The notes: a model not told the origin generated them from the letters alone. A DNA stretch of 64,000 nucleotides from Paenibacillus pinihumi DSM 23905 = JCM 16419 (GCF_000422505.1 NZ_KE383864.1:540381-604380), one strand, 5' to 3'; shown: positions 1-8,705, numbered from the stretch's first letter. Numbers and translations are program-made.

Positions 1-275
1 ATAATCGCATCGGCTGCAAATGCCGGCGGGACATAGATAACTGTTGCCGTCGCGCCAGTAGCTGCCTTGGCTTCGGATACGGTATTAAAAACTGGAAGAG
101 AAACTGCTTCACCGTTCTCCAGGGTGATTTCAACCGTCGTTCCACCCTTGCCCGGCGAAGTACCGCCGACCATTTGCGTACCGTAGTCCAACGCGCCTTT
201 TGCATGGAACAAGGCGGTTTTGCCTGTAATGCCTTGCGTAATGACTTTCGTATCTTTACTTACCAAAATGCTCAT
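1..275 (-). CDS. sucD: Succinyl-CoA ligase alpha subunit (partial, runs off the left edge)
   Basis: The N-terminal ~91 residues of the ADP-forming succinyl-CoA synthetase alpha subunit are present. This is the subunit that carries the phosphohistidine and binds CoA. The visible part begins [19 protein letters not shown] and has the Rossmann-type CoA-binding start, including [11 protein letters not shown] and the later VIYVPP strand. The ATG at 275 is preceded by AGGGGATGTGAG, a good ribosome binding site. It starts 44 nt after sucC and is surely cotranscribed with it in the TCA-cycle operon. The catalytic His region lies outside the window. Confidence 0.95.
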   Translation of the reverse strand, partial: MSILVSKDTKVITQGITGKTALFHAKGALDYGTQMVGGTSPGKGGTTVEITLENGEAVSLPVFNTVSEAKAATGATATVIYVPPAFAADAI

Positions 276-319
276 CGAAGGCTCACATCCCCTAAATGAT
301 TTCTATATTGAAGGTCCAA

Positions 320-1480
320 TTATTTTACAAGGGCAACGATTTTTTGAGCACCGTCAGCCATGGAATCAGCGGAGACGATATTCAAACCGGATTCGTTCAG
401 AATTTTTTTGCCGATTTCTACGTTCGTACCTTCCAGACGTACAACAAGCGGACGGTCAAGGCCGACTTGCTTGGCTGCCTCAACTACGCCGTTTGCGATA
501 ACGTCACAGCGCATAATGCCGCCGAAGATATTAACGAAGATTCCTTTTACTTTATCATCGGACAAAATGATCTTGAACGCTTCGGTAACCTTCTCTGTCG
601 TTGCGCCGCCCCCAACATCAAGGAAGTTGGCCGGGTCGCCGCCGTAATATTTAATAATGTCCATTGTCGCCATCGCGAGTCCTGCACCATTAACCATACA
701 GCCGATATTGCCGTCCAGCGCAATGTAGCTCAGGTCGAATTTGGATGCTTCGATTTCCTTCACATCCTCCTCTTCCAAATCGCGCAATTCGACAATATCC
801 GAGTGCCGGTACAGAGCATTGGAATCAAAGTTCAGTTTGGCGTCAAGCGCCATAACTTTGCCATCGCCTGTAACAACCAGCGGGTTAATTTCTGCAATGG
901 AGCAATCCTTTTCCACAAATGCCGAATATAGCGCAGTCATGAATTGAACTGCTTTATTGACTAATTCCTTCGGAATGTTAATATTGAACGCCAGTCTGCG
1001 TGCCTGGAACGCCTGCAAGCCGACAGCCGGATCGATCACTTCCTTGAAGATCTTCTCTGGAGAATGCGCCGCAACCTCCTCGATCTCCGTACCGCCCTCT
1101 TCCGAGGCCATCATGACGACCGTACCTGTGCCGCGGTCAACAACGACACCCACGTAATACTCTTTCTTAATGTCACACCCCTGTTCAATCAGGAGACGCT
1201 TCACTTCTTTGCCTTCTGGACCTGTCTGATGCGTAACAAGCACCTTGCCCAAAATTTCGCTTGCGTAGGTGCGTACCTCGTCCAGATTTTTGGCTACCTT
1301 GACTCCGCCTGCTTTACCACGGCCGCCCGCATGAATTTGCGCTTTGACCACGACAATCGGTGTTCCCAAAGCTTCAGCCGCTTCAACTGCTTCATCGACA
1401 GTAAAAGCCACTTTTCCTTCTGGTACGACTACACCGTATTGCTTCAGGACTTCTTTCCCTTGATACTCATGGATATTCAT
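320..1480 (-). CDS. sucC: Succinyl-CoA ligase (ADP-forming) beta subunit
   Basis: 386 residues, full length for the family. It catalyses succinyl-CoA + ADP + Pi to succinate + ATP + CoA in the TCA cycle, as a complex with SucD. The protein starts [17 protein letters not shown], has an ATP-grasp domain over roughly the first 230 residues with [10 protein letters not shown] near residue 52, and a C-terminal ligase domain with [11 protein letters not shown] and FLDVGGGA. The start is supported by TAGGAGG a few bases before ATG 1480. It is first in sucCD and convergent with nothing; comM diverges upstream. In B. subtilis sucCD follows ylqH; here comM and a PadR/FtsW-like pair lie between. Confidence 0.97.
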   Translation of the reverse strand: MNIHEYQGKEVLKQYGVVVPEGKVAFTVDEAVEAAEALGTPIVVVKAQIHAGGRGKAGGVKVAKNLDEVRTYASEILGKVLVTHQTGPEGKEVKRLLIEQGCDIKKEYYVGVVVDRGTGTVVMMASEEGGTEIEEVAAHSPEKIFKEVIDPAVGLQAFQARRLAFNINIPKELVNKAVQFMTALYSAFVEKDCSIAEINPLVVTGDGKVMALDAKLNFDSNALYRHSDIVELRDLEEEDVKEIEASKFDLSYIALDGNIGCMVNGAGLAMATMDIIKYYGGDPANFLDVGGGATTEKVTEAFKIILSDDKVKGIFVNIFGGIMRCDVIANGVVEAAKQVGLDRPLVVRLEGTNVEIGKKILNESGLNIVSADSMADGAQKIVALVK

Positions 1481-1844
1481 TCCCGAAATCCTCCTATCTG
1501 CAGCTAGACCTCAATATGTAAACAAAAACCTTCATCATTGTAACATTTTTTGAGTCCGCTTTCCTCAAATTAGACAATAAATATTGCAAACTTTTTTGAT
1601 ATCGTTTTCATCTCGTTTTGAGAACGAAAATCGGGCTTTCCTGATGATGTTTCCCGCATAATGTCTAAACACATTTATTCTGTCACCATACATGCTGTTT
1701 TTCGCCATTATCCACTTCATTTCGACAATGGTATTATCCCCAACTGTTCCCTTTCTACCCCTGAGCAAAACCCTCTTCAGTTGACAGCCTCTTCCTCCTC
1801 AGGTAGGATAAAATTACTATTTTATATTTGAACGGAACGTAAGG

Positions 1845-1882
1845 AAGCACCTTCATCCGATGGATTCGAGACGGAGGTGCTT
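1845..1882 (+). promoter_or_regulatory. Hairpin in the comM leader that occludes its ribosome binding site
   Basis: An 8-bp perfect inverted repeat, AAGCACCT (1845-1852) and AGGTGCTT (1875-1882), is followed by further T residues. The right arm contains the GGAGG ribosome binding site of the downstream gene, whose GTG start is at 1886. The hairpin therefore looks like an intrinsic terminator or RBS-sequestering attenuator directly in front of the gene. The rest of the sucC-comM gap (1481-1844) is AT-rich, must hold both divergent promoters, and shows no convincing gene. Confidence 0.5.
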
Positions 1883-1885
1883 TTT

Positions 1886-3445
1886 GTGTACACAAAAATA
1901 ATTAGCGCAAGTGTGCTGGGTGTGAACGGACGGATTATCGAGGTGGAGGTTGATATCGCTAACGGCCTCCCACAAGTAACTATCGTCGGATTGCCGGATA
2001 CAGCCGTGCGGGAATCCGTCGAACGGGTACGGGCTGCTGTCAAAAATTGCGGATTTCAGTTTCCTCTGCAGCGGATTACGGTCAATCTGGCGCCTGCAGA
2101 TCTTCGCAAAGAGGGAACAGCCTATGATCTTGCCATAGCCGCAGGCGTACTGGCAGCGAGCGGTCAGGTAGCGCCTGTACGCTTCCGGAATGCGCTGCTG
2201 ATTGGGGAGCTGGCCCTCAATGGAGATATCAAGCCAGTGGCGGGGGTACTTCCAATGGTGGAGCAGGCCAAGCGCGCCGGGGTCAGCCGGGTACTGCTTG
2301 CAACAGAGAATTTGGCCGAAGCCTCCCTTATCGGCAACATGGAGCTTGAGGGGCTCTCATGTCTGAAATCGCTGGTATCCCCTAATGCTTGCGGGGAGCA
2401 GCTACAGATCACAAAGAGAAGTCCTGCCGGAATTCAGACGGCTACAACCAAAGCAGCCGCCGACGGAACACCGCCTGCTTTGGACTTTGCCGATGTACTG
2501 GGACAGCACCAGGCCAAACAAGCGCTGCTCACTGCAGTAGCCGGCCGGCATAATCTGTTGCTTTGCGGGCCGCCCGGCACTGGCAAGACGATGCTAATAC
2601 AGCGGATTCCCGGCATTATGCCGCCGCTATCCGATGAGGAAGCGCTTGAGGTCACCAAAATTTACAGCGTTGCAGGAAAGTTCGCCGGGGAGGAAGCAAG
2701 ACTCATTCGAAACCGCCCCTTCCGAACGCCGCATCATACCATTTCTGCCGGAGGACTGATTGGGGGCGGCTCAGTACCTAAGCCAGGGGAGGCGACGCTA
2801 GCCCATCACGGAGTATTGTTTCTGGATGAGCTGCCGGAATTCGCCCGCCAAGTGCTTGAGGTGCTGCGCCAGCCTTTGGAAGATCAATGCGTGACCATTG
2901 CCAGAGCGCGCGCAGTGCTTAGCTTTCCAGCCAGATTCGTACTGGCTTGTTCGATGAATCCGTGTCCTTGCGGATTTTTTGGAAGCGGCTCCGGTGCGAA
3001 TACCTGCAGCTGCTCACCGAATAAAATTGCTGCCTACCGAAATAAAATATCCGGCCCGCTGCTGGACCGGATTGATGTGCAGGTCGAGGTTCCGCGCCCG
3101 GCAAGCTTTCTGGAAGCAGGCAAGGGCATGAGCTCGGCCGAAATGCTGGAAAGGGTCCTCATTGCAAGAGAGCGTCAAGAGGCCCGCCGCCGGAAGACTG
3201 GCGTGATTTGGAATAGCGAGTTATACGGTTCTGCACTCAGGCAGACAGCCAAGCTGGATGCAAAAGCGCATCAATTGCTTGAGCAGGCGTACCAGGCTCT
3301 CGGATTAAGTATGCGTGCCCATGATCGGCTCCTCAAGCTCAGCCGTACGATTGCCGATCTGCAAGAGCAGGAACAGATCAAAGTGGAACATATTGCCGAA
3401 GCGATTCAATACCGCTGTCTGGACCGCAAGACGGAGGCACTATAA
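1886..3445 (+). CDS. comM: ComM/YifB-family Mg-chelatase-like AAA ATPase
   Basis: 519 residues from GTG 1886. The in-frame GTG at 1877 overlaps the GGAGG ribosome binding site, so 1886 is preferred. Domain order: an N-terminal ChlI-like Lon-fold domain (about 15-140), an AAA+ Mg-chelatase ATPase with Walker A GPPGTGKTML near residue 230 and a LFLDELPEF Walker B, a cysteine cluster CSMNPCPCGFFGSG, and the C-terminal Mg-chelatase helical domain. In Gram-negative bacteria ComM is a branch-migration helicase for integrating transformed DNA; the role in Bacillota is less clear. It is monocistronic on the plus strand, and its leader carries a hairpin over the RBS. Confidence 0.9.
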   Translation: MYTKIISASVLGVNGRIIEVEVDIANGLPQVTIVGLPDTAVRESVERVRAAVKNCGFQFPLQRITVNLAPADLRKEGTAYDLAIAAGVLAASGQVAPVRFRNALLIGELALNGDIKPVAGVLPMVEQAKRAGVSRVLLATENLAEASLIGNMELEGLSCLKSLVSPNACGEQLQITKRSPAGIQTATTKAAADGTPPALDFADVLGQHQAKQALLTAVAGRHNLLLCGPPGTGKTMLIQRIPGIMPPLSDEEALEVTKIYSVAGKFAGEEARLIRNRPFRTPHHTISAGGLIGGGSVPKPGEATLAHHGVLFLDELPEFARQVLEVLRQPLEDQCVTIARARAVLSFPARFVLACSMNPCPCGFFGSGSGANTCSCSPNKIAAYRNKISGPLLDRIDVQVEVPRPASFLEAGKGMSSAEMLERVLIARERQEARRRKTGVIWNSELYGSALRQTAKLDAKAHQLLEQAYQALGLSMRAHDRLLKLSRTIADLQEQEQIKVEHIAEAIQYRCLDRKTEAL

Positions 3446-3605
3446 AGAATGGAAATCTGAATCCGATCAGAATTACCCAACTGGCGGCTGCTCCTGCCGC
3501 CAAAGTTCCCCACCTACAGGACAATGCATAACGGGTTATCTAAACTGTGCGACAACTGAACCTCCAGAAGTTCCTGTCGGCGCCCCATCCTTCTTCTTGT
3601 GGGGC

Positions 3606-4940
3606 TCAAGCTTGGCGCGTATCCGCTTCAACCCCACCGATCCTTGTCTTTCTTCTTCTGTAAATACTTAAGATGAGTCCAAATGCTATAAAATAGGTTA
3701 AGTTTTGTGTAAAGCCAAAGCTGATGAGCGGCAAAGATACAGACACCACTGGCAGCAAGCCCAAACACATTGCAATATACCATATGTATTGGAAAGACAA
3801 ATAAGTCAATAAAACATACACAACTATTCGTCCGTAGGCATCCCTGACTTTGCGTACCGTGAAAAACATTTGAATCAGCAAATACAGCACAGTAACGCCA
3901 ATCAGGACCCCCATCATCCAGCCGTAGCTGTAGATCATATAAGAAAACAGGCTTTCGGTATGTATAAATTCTAGCCCCTTGTAAGATGCCCCAAACCCGT
4001 GCCCCCACCATCCCGCTTGCCGGATCGCCTCAATTGAAAGGCTGGTATAGTAATTGGAGTTGTTTGGGGAATAGATAGACAAAATTCCTTCAATACGAGT
4101 CAGGAACGAAAAGGAGTGATTGACATATACATATAAAACACCTGCACATACAACCAGGCAAGTCGGAATCAGTTGTAACAGAAAAGTTTTGATATTTCTT
4201 CGTTTAATCCACAGCAACATAATAAAACAGGCGGCAAAAATAATGAAAATCAAATAGGCGCTTGCTTTTACGAAAAAAAACATTGGAAAGAATGAATATT
4301 GCAGGAGTTTCCGATTGTCCTTATACCATGACCCGCCAGTTAATTTTAATCCCGGCAAAGCAATGAGTATAAATAGCAGTCCAAGTATAATCGCATCAAT
4401 ACCAAAATATCCGAAACTTATAAATCGCTTTGATCCGTTAATGGTTGTGCCAAATATTGAGCCCCACGCTAAAACCAGAATACCTATTCCATAGATCATT
4501 CCTGAATATCGCTGTAGTTTTTGATAATCAAACCATCTGAATAAAGCCATCACAAGCAAACCTGCTGCCACTGTAATACTGTGTATGGTGAACACATCTG
4601 TTAAATTTTTTTCGCCGATCGAGCTAATGCTAAACATTGCAAACAACCCAATCCCTACTATAATTGCCAAAAGTCCTAGAAGTGTCCAATCGGTAACCGG
4701 ACGGTAAATCCGGTTTATTTGCTGACCGATTTCACCTGCATCTCCCATCCTGCGAACAGCCAGTCTGATGGCTTCCTTTTCCTTCATCCCTTCTTCCATC
4801 AGCTCAAGCATAGTGTCCTCAATATGATCCTCCAGTTCTCTGGAGACTCTTCTTGACGCTTCCCTGGATTTAATCGGAGCTGTCGCCGTCCGCAAAAACT
4901 GCCTGACCTCATCATGGGAGTCCTTAAGACGCAAAGTCAC
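3606..4940 (-). CDS. HAAS (permease-prefix) domain fused to an FtsW/RodA/SpoVE-like membrane protein
   Basis: 444 residues from GTG 4940, which overlaps the padR stop as GTGA and has a GGGGAGGGG site upstream. A longer reading from 4991 lies inside padR and is rejected. The first ~80 residues form a helical HAAS/permease-prefix domain (SRELEDHIEDTMLELMEEG, AVRRMGDAGEIG) of the type usually encoded beside PadR regulators. The rest is a polytopic (~10 segment) SEDS-type protein. The SEDS extracellular signature (usually PExHTDFIF) reads GHGFGASYKGLEFIHTESLF, so the conserved Asp is Glu. Possible peptidoglycan glycosyltransferase or cell-shape protein; substrate unknown. Confidence 0.8.
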   Translation of the reverse strand: MTLRLKDSHDEVRQFLRTATAPIKSREASRRVSRELEDHIEDTMLELMEEGMKEKEAIRLAVRRMGDAGEIGQQINRIYRPVTDWTLLGLLAIIVGIGLFAMFSISSIGEKNLTDVFTIHSITVAAGLLVMALFRWFDYQKLQRYSGMIYGIGILVLAWGSIFGTTINGSKRFISFGYFGIDAIILGLLFILIALPGLKLTGGSWYKDNRKLLQYSFFPMFFFVKASAYLIFIIFAACFIMLLWIKRRNIKTFLLQLIPTCLVVCAGVLYVYVNHSFSFLTRIEGILSIYSPNNSNYYTSLSIEAIRQAGWWGHGFGASYKGLEFIHTESLFSYMIYSYGWMMGVLIGVTVLYLLIQMFFTVRKVRDAYGRIVVYVLLTYLSFQYIWYIAMCLGLLPVVSVSLPLISFGFTQNLTYFIAFGLILSIYRRRKTRIGGVEADTRQA

Positions 4941-5269
4941 GCATACCCCTCCCCAATCACCTGTTCCATCGCCACACGGTACGTCTTCCATTCCTTCTTT
5001 TTCTCCTGCAAATATCGTTCTCCTGTTCGGGTTAGCTGATAGTATTTGCGTTTGCGCCCCTCTGCCTCCTGCCAGTAAGCTTCCACCCAGCCGTCCGCCT
5101 CCAGCGAATGCAGGATTGGATACAATGTCCCTTCCTTCAAACTGAAAATCCCCTCTGACTTGCTCTCCAGTTCACGGGTTAGCTCATAGCCGTACATATC
5201 CTTTTTCTCCAGCATTGAGAGAATCAGAATGACTGTACTGCCCTTCAACAGTTCCTTGTTGACTTTAAT
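4937..5269 (-). CDS. PadR-family transcriptional regulator
   Basis: About 110 residues forming a PadR winged helix: KELLKGSTVILILSMLEKKDMYGYEL (shown as two overlapping parts: KELLKGSTVILILSML and KKDMYGYEL), then the FSLKEGTLYPILHSLE wing and YYQLTRTGERYL. The family repressor start is normally MKVNKELLKGS. Here the equivalent residue is encoded by ATT (5269-5267), with an excellent AAAGGAGAGAGG site just upstream. In-frame ATGs further upstream (5284, 5290, 5299) lack a ribosome binding site, and the AAAGGAG falls inside their coding sequence. Initiation at ATT is proposed; otherwise the gene starts at 5299. It overlaps the FtsW-like gene by 4 bp, so they form a regulator-target operon. Confidence 0.85.
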   Translation of the reverse strand: MKVNKELLKGSTVILILSMLEKKDMYGYELTRELESKSEGIFSLKEGTLYPILHSLEADGWVEAYWQEAEGRKRKYYQLTRTGERYLQEKKKEWKTYRVAMEQVIGEGYA

Positions 5270-5464
5270 TGTCCTCTCTCCTTTCATTAACATTGCCATA
5301 AATATCTTTTATACATCGTAATTCTATGTATTGTAAATCTAGGTATAAGAATAGTATAGAATCCCCTTTTTTACAAGTCCGAAAATGAGAATTTCATCTC
5401 CTCTTTTATGTAAGTTTTGTAAATTTCAAAGAAGAAAAGGCGTTTATTTTATAGCATATCATTT

Positions 5465-5688
5465 TGGCCTGTCGGGGAAGCTGAGGAAATCCAGCGGCGG
5501 ACGCTAAAAGCCATTCAGCAGCTTGATTCAAACCTCAAGTTGTATCAAAAGCTGAACTGGAGACGATCGTTCAAGAGCAATTTGATTTTATCATCTCCAT
5601 CATCCGGCAATTGACCGATGAGCAGCTTAAGCAAACACAAAGAGTATTTAGTCCAGCATACTACAACATCATACAAAATCGCACTTGA
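5465..5688 (+). pseudogene. Frameshifted coding remnant of unknown family
   Basis: No intact gene lies between padR and yraN (5300-5706). The plus strand reads EAEEIQRRTLKAIQQLDSNL in one frame from about 5477, then continues in another as ELETIVQEQFDFIISIIRQL and LTDEQLKQTQRVFSP to a stop at 5686-5688. Joining the two frames near 5545 would give one continuous amphipathic helical protein end. There is no start codon or ribosome binding site. I do not recognise the family; a decayed regulator C-terminus is one guess. The upstream part, 5300-5460, is AT-rich and holds the padR promoter. Confidence 0.35.
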
Positions 5689-5706
5689 ACGCTTTCATTG
5701 CCGGTC

Positions 5707-6117
5707 CTAAAAGGCTCCTTGAATCCATTCCAGCTCCTTAATCTGGAGTTGTCTGTCCACTGTTACAGCCACAACATCAAATCGCAGATTCTGATCAGCT
5801 CCTCCATGCTGATGCAAATAAACCTGAGCAACGGCCCGGACTTGCCGCTGCTTCCGGTAATCGACAGATTCTGCCGCTGTTCCGAACCGTCCTGATGCCC
5901 GACGGGTGCGCACCTCGACAAAAACCAGTGTGTAGGCCGGTTCAGGCGGTACAACAACCAGATCAATTTCACCGGAGCGGCATCGCCAGTTGCGCTCTAC
6001 AATACGGCAGCCTTGCTGCTCCAAATAATTTTTTGCTGCTGCTTCTCCAATTGCGCCGATTTCGTTCCGGCTGGCCTGCGGCAAGGAGGAAGGTACTTTC
6101 CGTGCTTTGTCATTCAT
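5707..6117 (-). CDS. yraN: YraN-family (UPF0102) nuclease-like protein
   Basis: 136 residues, typical for the family. It has the restriction-endonuclease-like fold signature: GAIGEAAAKNYLEQQGC, then NWRCRSGEIDLVV and FVEVRTR, which supply the E-x-D and ExK-like (here EVR) residues of a PD-(D/E)xK core. The biochemical role is not established. The ATG at 6117 overlaps the end of the FlhB-like gene by 8 bp (GAATGAATG), so translation is probably coupled. In other Bacillota yraN lies beside rnhB in the same neighbourhood. Confidence 0.88.
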   Translation of the reverse strand: MNDKARKVPSSLPQASRNEIGAIGEAAAKNYLEQQGCRIVERNWRCRSGEIDLVVVPPEPAYTLVFVEVRTRRASGRFGTAAESVDYRKQRQVRAVAQVYLHQHGGADQNLRFDVVAVTVDRQLQIKELEWIQGAF

Positions 6118-6412
6118 TCTCCCATCCTCCAGCTTTTTGATCAGAACGGTAGATGAAGCTTAATATTTCGGCAACCAGCTTGTATAGCTCTGGCGGTATT
6201 TGTTGGTCGATCTCCAATTTGGACAACACCTCAACCAGCGAAGCATCCTCCTGAATCGGGACCCCATTTTCAGCTGCACGTTCCAAAATTTCATCTGCCA
6301 GCCTGCCGCTGCCTTTAGCAATGACTGTAGGCGAATTATTCGTTTCAGGTTCGTATTTTAAAGCAACAGCCTTTTTCATTGCAGGCTTAACGTTCTGGTC
6401 TTTATCTTTCAT
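6110..6412 (-). CDS. FlhB C-terminal-domain-like protein (YlqH/FlhX type)
   Basis: 100 residues resembling only the cytoplasmic EscU/FlhB C-terminal domain: AVALKYEPETNNSPTVIAKG, then ADEILERAAENGVPI and ELYKLVAEILSFIY. Full FlhB has four membrane segments and an autocleaving NPTH site. Both are absent, and the equivalent position reads NNSPTV. It corresponds to B. subtilis YlqH, which also follows the FliK-like ylqG. It overlaps that gene by 4 bp (ATGA). A role in flagellar export switching is inferred from the family and from the sigma-D-like promoter upstream of the pair. Confidence 0.82.
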   Translation of the reverse strand: MKDKDQNVKPAMKKAVALKYEPETNNSPTVIAKGSGRLADEILERAAENGVPIQEDASLVEVLSKLEIDQQIPPELYKLVAEILSFIYRSDQKAGGWENE

Positions 6413-8625
6413 ACTCGCAAATCCATTCCTTTATACGGTTTGGAGACAAATGCTGTGGACAAGCCGGACTGCTGGCCTGATGCCAGAGATGCGGTACCAT
6501 CAGCCTCAGGCATCGGCTGCGTCTTCAGCGATAAAAGCTTGTAACCCGACTGCTGAAGCGCCTCGCCCATTTCTGCACGGGAAGCCTCCAACAGCGGCTC
6601 AGTCGCAGGATGGTTGTTCCATACTTGAAGGGTCACCATTCTGTCAACGACCTGAACATCAATCAAAGTATCACCAAGCTGCTTCATCTGCAAATCAAAG
6701 AGGAGACGGCAATTTTGTGAATCCAGTTCTCCCTTGCGGCCCCGTCTGGTCTGAATATGAATCGCGGCTGTCTGTCCACCCTGTTCGTTATAGAACGGGA
6801 TGACCATTGCCACATGGGAAAATAGTGAATTTCCCCGCTCCGGAGCAAGCAACAGCTGTTGTCCCGTAATATGCTGGACGAGCTGCTGGGCTGTCTCACG
6901 AAGTCCTGCAGGAGCATCATTAGAAGAAGCCAGCATTAGCAGCGCGCTCTTGAGCGACTCTGCTCCGCCGCCAGAACGCAATGATTCTGCTGCTTGACCT
7001 GGTTGGAGACTGAGCGGCTGCTGTCCGGCTGCTGCACGTTCCAGGGCTGCATGGTGACTTGTTTGCGTCTGGACTGCTGAAGCTCCTGAAGCACGGCTTC
7101 CAGCAACTGCAGACTCCTGGCTTCCGGCTGGCCTCGCAGATTCCTGCTGAATCATCTGTCCGCCTTCATTCCTTGCCTGAGAGGCTGCGGCGGGATTTCC
7201 TGCAGCACCAGAAGCTGCTCCCTGCCCTGAGGATGTGGGGGCTTGCGCTGCAGCCGAATGCGCTTGTCCGCTGCCTGGAGCCGGGGCAGCTGCAAACTCC
7301 CGGGTTATTTGACGCTCATGATTCACACCAAGCCACTTGAACAAATCCCCGATCCAACCGCCGCTGGAAGATGGTGCAGGAGAAGCGGGCTGCCCCGTCT
7401 GGTTTATGCCAGTTGAAGACGCCGCATGCCCGTTATCCTGTCTTCCGCCAACAGCCGCCTGGTTCGTTGCGGCAACAGTACCCGTATTATTTTGTACCGC
7501 GGGATTTCCTTCCCCGCCAGCATTGGGCGGGACTGCAGACGCGCCCGGCTGATTTACGGCCTGGTTGGCCTGGCTTTGCTGCCCAATCTGGCCGGTCTGC
7601 AAACTCTGCTGCGCCGTCTGAACAGGCTGCTGGACGTTTTGTCCCATCTGTACGGCCTGCTGACCGCTTGTATTGGTCTGCACACCCTGTTGCACCGTTG
7701 CACCGTTATGTTGGGCTGTCTGGGCAGGCTGCAGCCCTGACTGGCCGTTTTGCTGCGCTTGTCCGTTCTCTCCAGCCAGGACAGCAGCTCCCGACCCCAA
7801 TGGACTACTGCCCGCTGCTGCGGCTTGTCCCCGCCCGGTTTGCTGTGACAGCACTGAATCCGCCTGTGTTTGCTGCTGCACGCCTCCAGCACCTGTACGG
7901 GGCTGATTTTTATCCACTGTGCCTGCGGAGCGAAGCAATGCATCCCCTTCACCCAGCAGTGTTTGCAGGCGGGCAACAAGCATCTCTGCCGCCGGACCGC
8001 CGGACTTTAACTGACCTGGCCCGCTTTGAAGATCACCGCTCCATGCCTTAAGCTGAGTCTGAAGCTGATCCAGCAGCTCATGAACAGGCCGACCGGACAT
8101 GACTTGATGCAGCCCGGAAAGAACAGCAGGCGTCATAGGCAGGCCTCTCTGAAAAGCAGTTGCAGCTGCCTGCATCCACTTGCCTTCATCGGCCCCCTTC
8201 GGCATCGCTGACAACGCCTTGGCAAGTGCTTCGCCCAATTCCTTCGTAAGCGGCACACCATCCTTCTGCAATTGTCTGACCAGGTCCTGCGGCCATTGCT
8301 TGTCTGCTGGCAGTCCAAGCGATTTGACCAAATCCTTGAGCGTTTCTGCTGTCATTTGCCCGGTCAAGGAATCTGCCTGCTTAAGCACCGGAAGTCCATT
8401 ATTCGTCTCCGGTTGAACAACAAGCAATGTCCGCATGCCAGGCTGCAACGGGACCTCAAGCTTTGCCCGAACCTGAGCGCCATTAATCTGAACCAGCGCT
8501 TCATTATCTGATGATTCAAGTACGAGTCCGCTGACAACCTGTCCAGACCTTAGTTCCAGTTCCTTGACATCTCCCGTTCTTGGCTCACCGCCAACCAGAC
8601 CTCTAATAAATGCTCCGATATGCAT
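6409..8625 (-). CDS. FliK-like flagellar hook-length control protein (YlqG position)
   Basis: 738 residues from ATG 8625, chosen because GGAGG lies 6 nt upstream; a start at 8664 has no such site. The N-terminus (MHIGAFIRGLVGGEP) leads into a short beta-rich domain. A long low-complexity Gln/Ala/Gly/Ser segment (about residues 230-560, with repeated QTAQQ and QQ runs) acts as a spacer, and a FliK/Flg_hook C-terminal domain follows (HIQTRRGRKGELDSQNCRLL, LGDTLIDVQVVDRMVTLQVW). FliK proteins set hook length and switch export specificity. A second, canonical fliK probably exists in the main flagellar cluster. The gene lies behind a sigma-D type promoter and is cotranscribed with the FlhB-like gene. 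Confidence 0.85.
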   Translation of the reverse strand: MHIGAFIRGLVGGEPRTGDVKELELRSGQVVSGLVLESSDNEALVQINGAQVRAKLEVPLQPGMRTLLVVQPETNNGLPVLKQADSLTGQMTAETLKDLVKSLGLPADKQWPQDLVRQLQKDGVPLTKELGEALAKALSAMPKGADEGKWMQAAATAFQRGLPMTPAVLSGLHQVMSGRPVHELLDQLQTQLKAWSGDLQSGPGQLKSGGPAAEMLVARLQTLLGEGDALLRSAGTVDKNQPRTGAGGVQQQTQADSVLSQQTGRGQAAAAGSSPLGSGAAVLAGENGQAQQNGQSGLQPAQTAQHNGATVQQGVQTNTSGQQAVQMGQNVQQPVQTAQQSLQTGQIGQQSQANQAVNQPGASAVPPNAGGEGNPAVQNNTGTVAATNQAAVGGRQDNGHAASSTGINQTGQPASPAPSSSGGWIGDLFKWLGVNHERQITREFAAAPAPGSGQAHSAAAQAPTSSGQGAASGAAGNPAAASQARNEGGQMIQQESARPAGSQESAVAGSRASGASAVQTQTSHHAALERAAAGQQPLSLQPGQAAESLRSGGGAESLKSALLMLASSNDAPAGLRETAQQLVQHITGQQLLLAPERGNSLFSHVAMVIPFYNEQGGQTAAIHIQTRRGRKGELDSQNCRLLFDLQMKQLGDTLIDVQVVDRMVTLQVWNNHPATEPLLEASRAEMGEALQQSGYKLLSLKTQPMPEADGTASLASGQQSGLSTAFVSKPYKGMDLRV

Positions 8626-8677
8626 GTCGTGCCTCCAATCATCCATCCCGCAATTTTCGAACACACTATTACACTTT

Positions 8678-8705
8678 ATATCGGCAATTCATGGCGAATT
8701 GTTTA
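8678..8705 (-). promoter_or_regulatory. Sigma-D (flagellar) type promoter for the FliK-like operon
   Basis: On the minus strand TAAA (8705-8702) is followed after 16 nt by GCCGATAT (8685-8678), an exact match to the B. subtilis sigma-D -10 element with an acceptable -35 and spacing. Transcription would start near 8671, about 45 nt before the ATG at 8625. The remaining gap up to the rnhB terminator (8706-9030) is AT-rich, with no supported gene. Confidence 0.7.

Noticed and set aside
1565-1768. 67-codon minus-strand open frame between sucC and comM
   Set aside because: No ribosome binding site, no family resemblance, and it lies in an AT-rich divergent promoter region.
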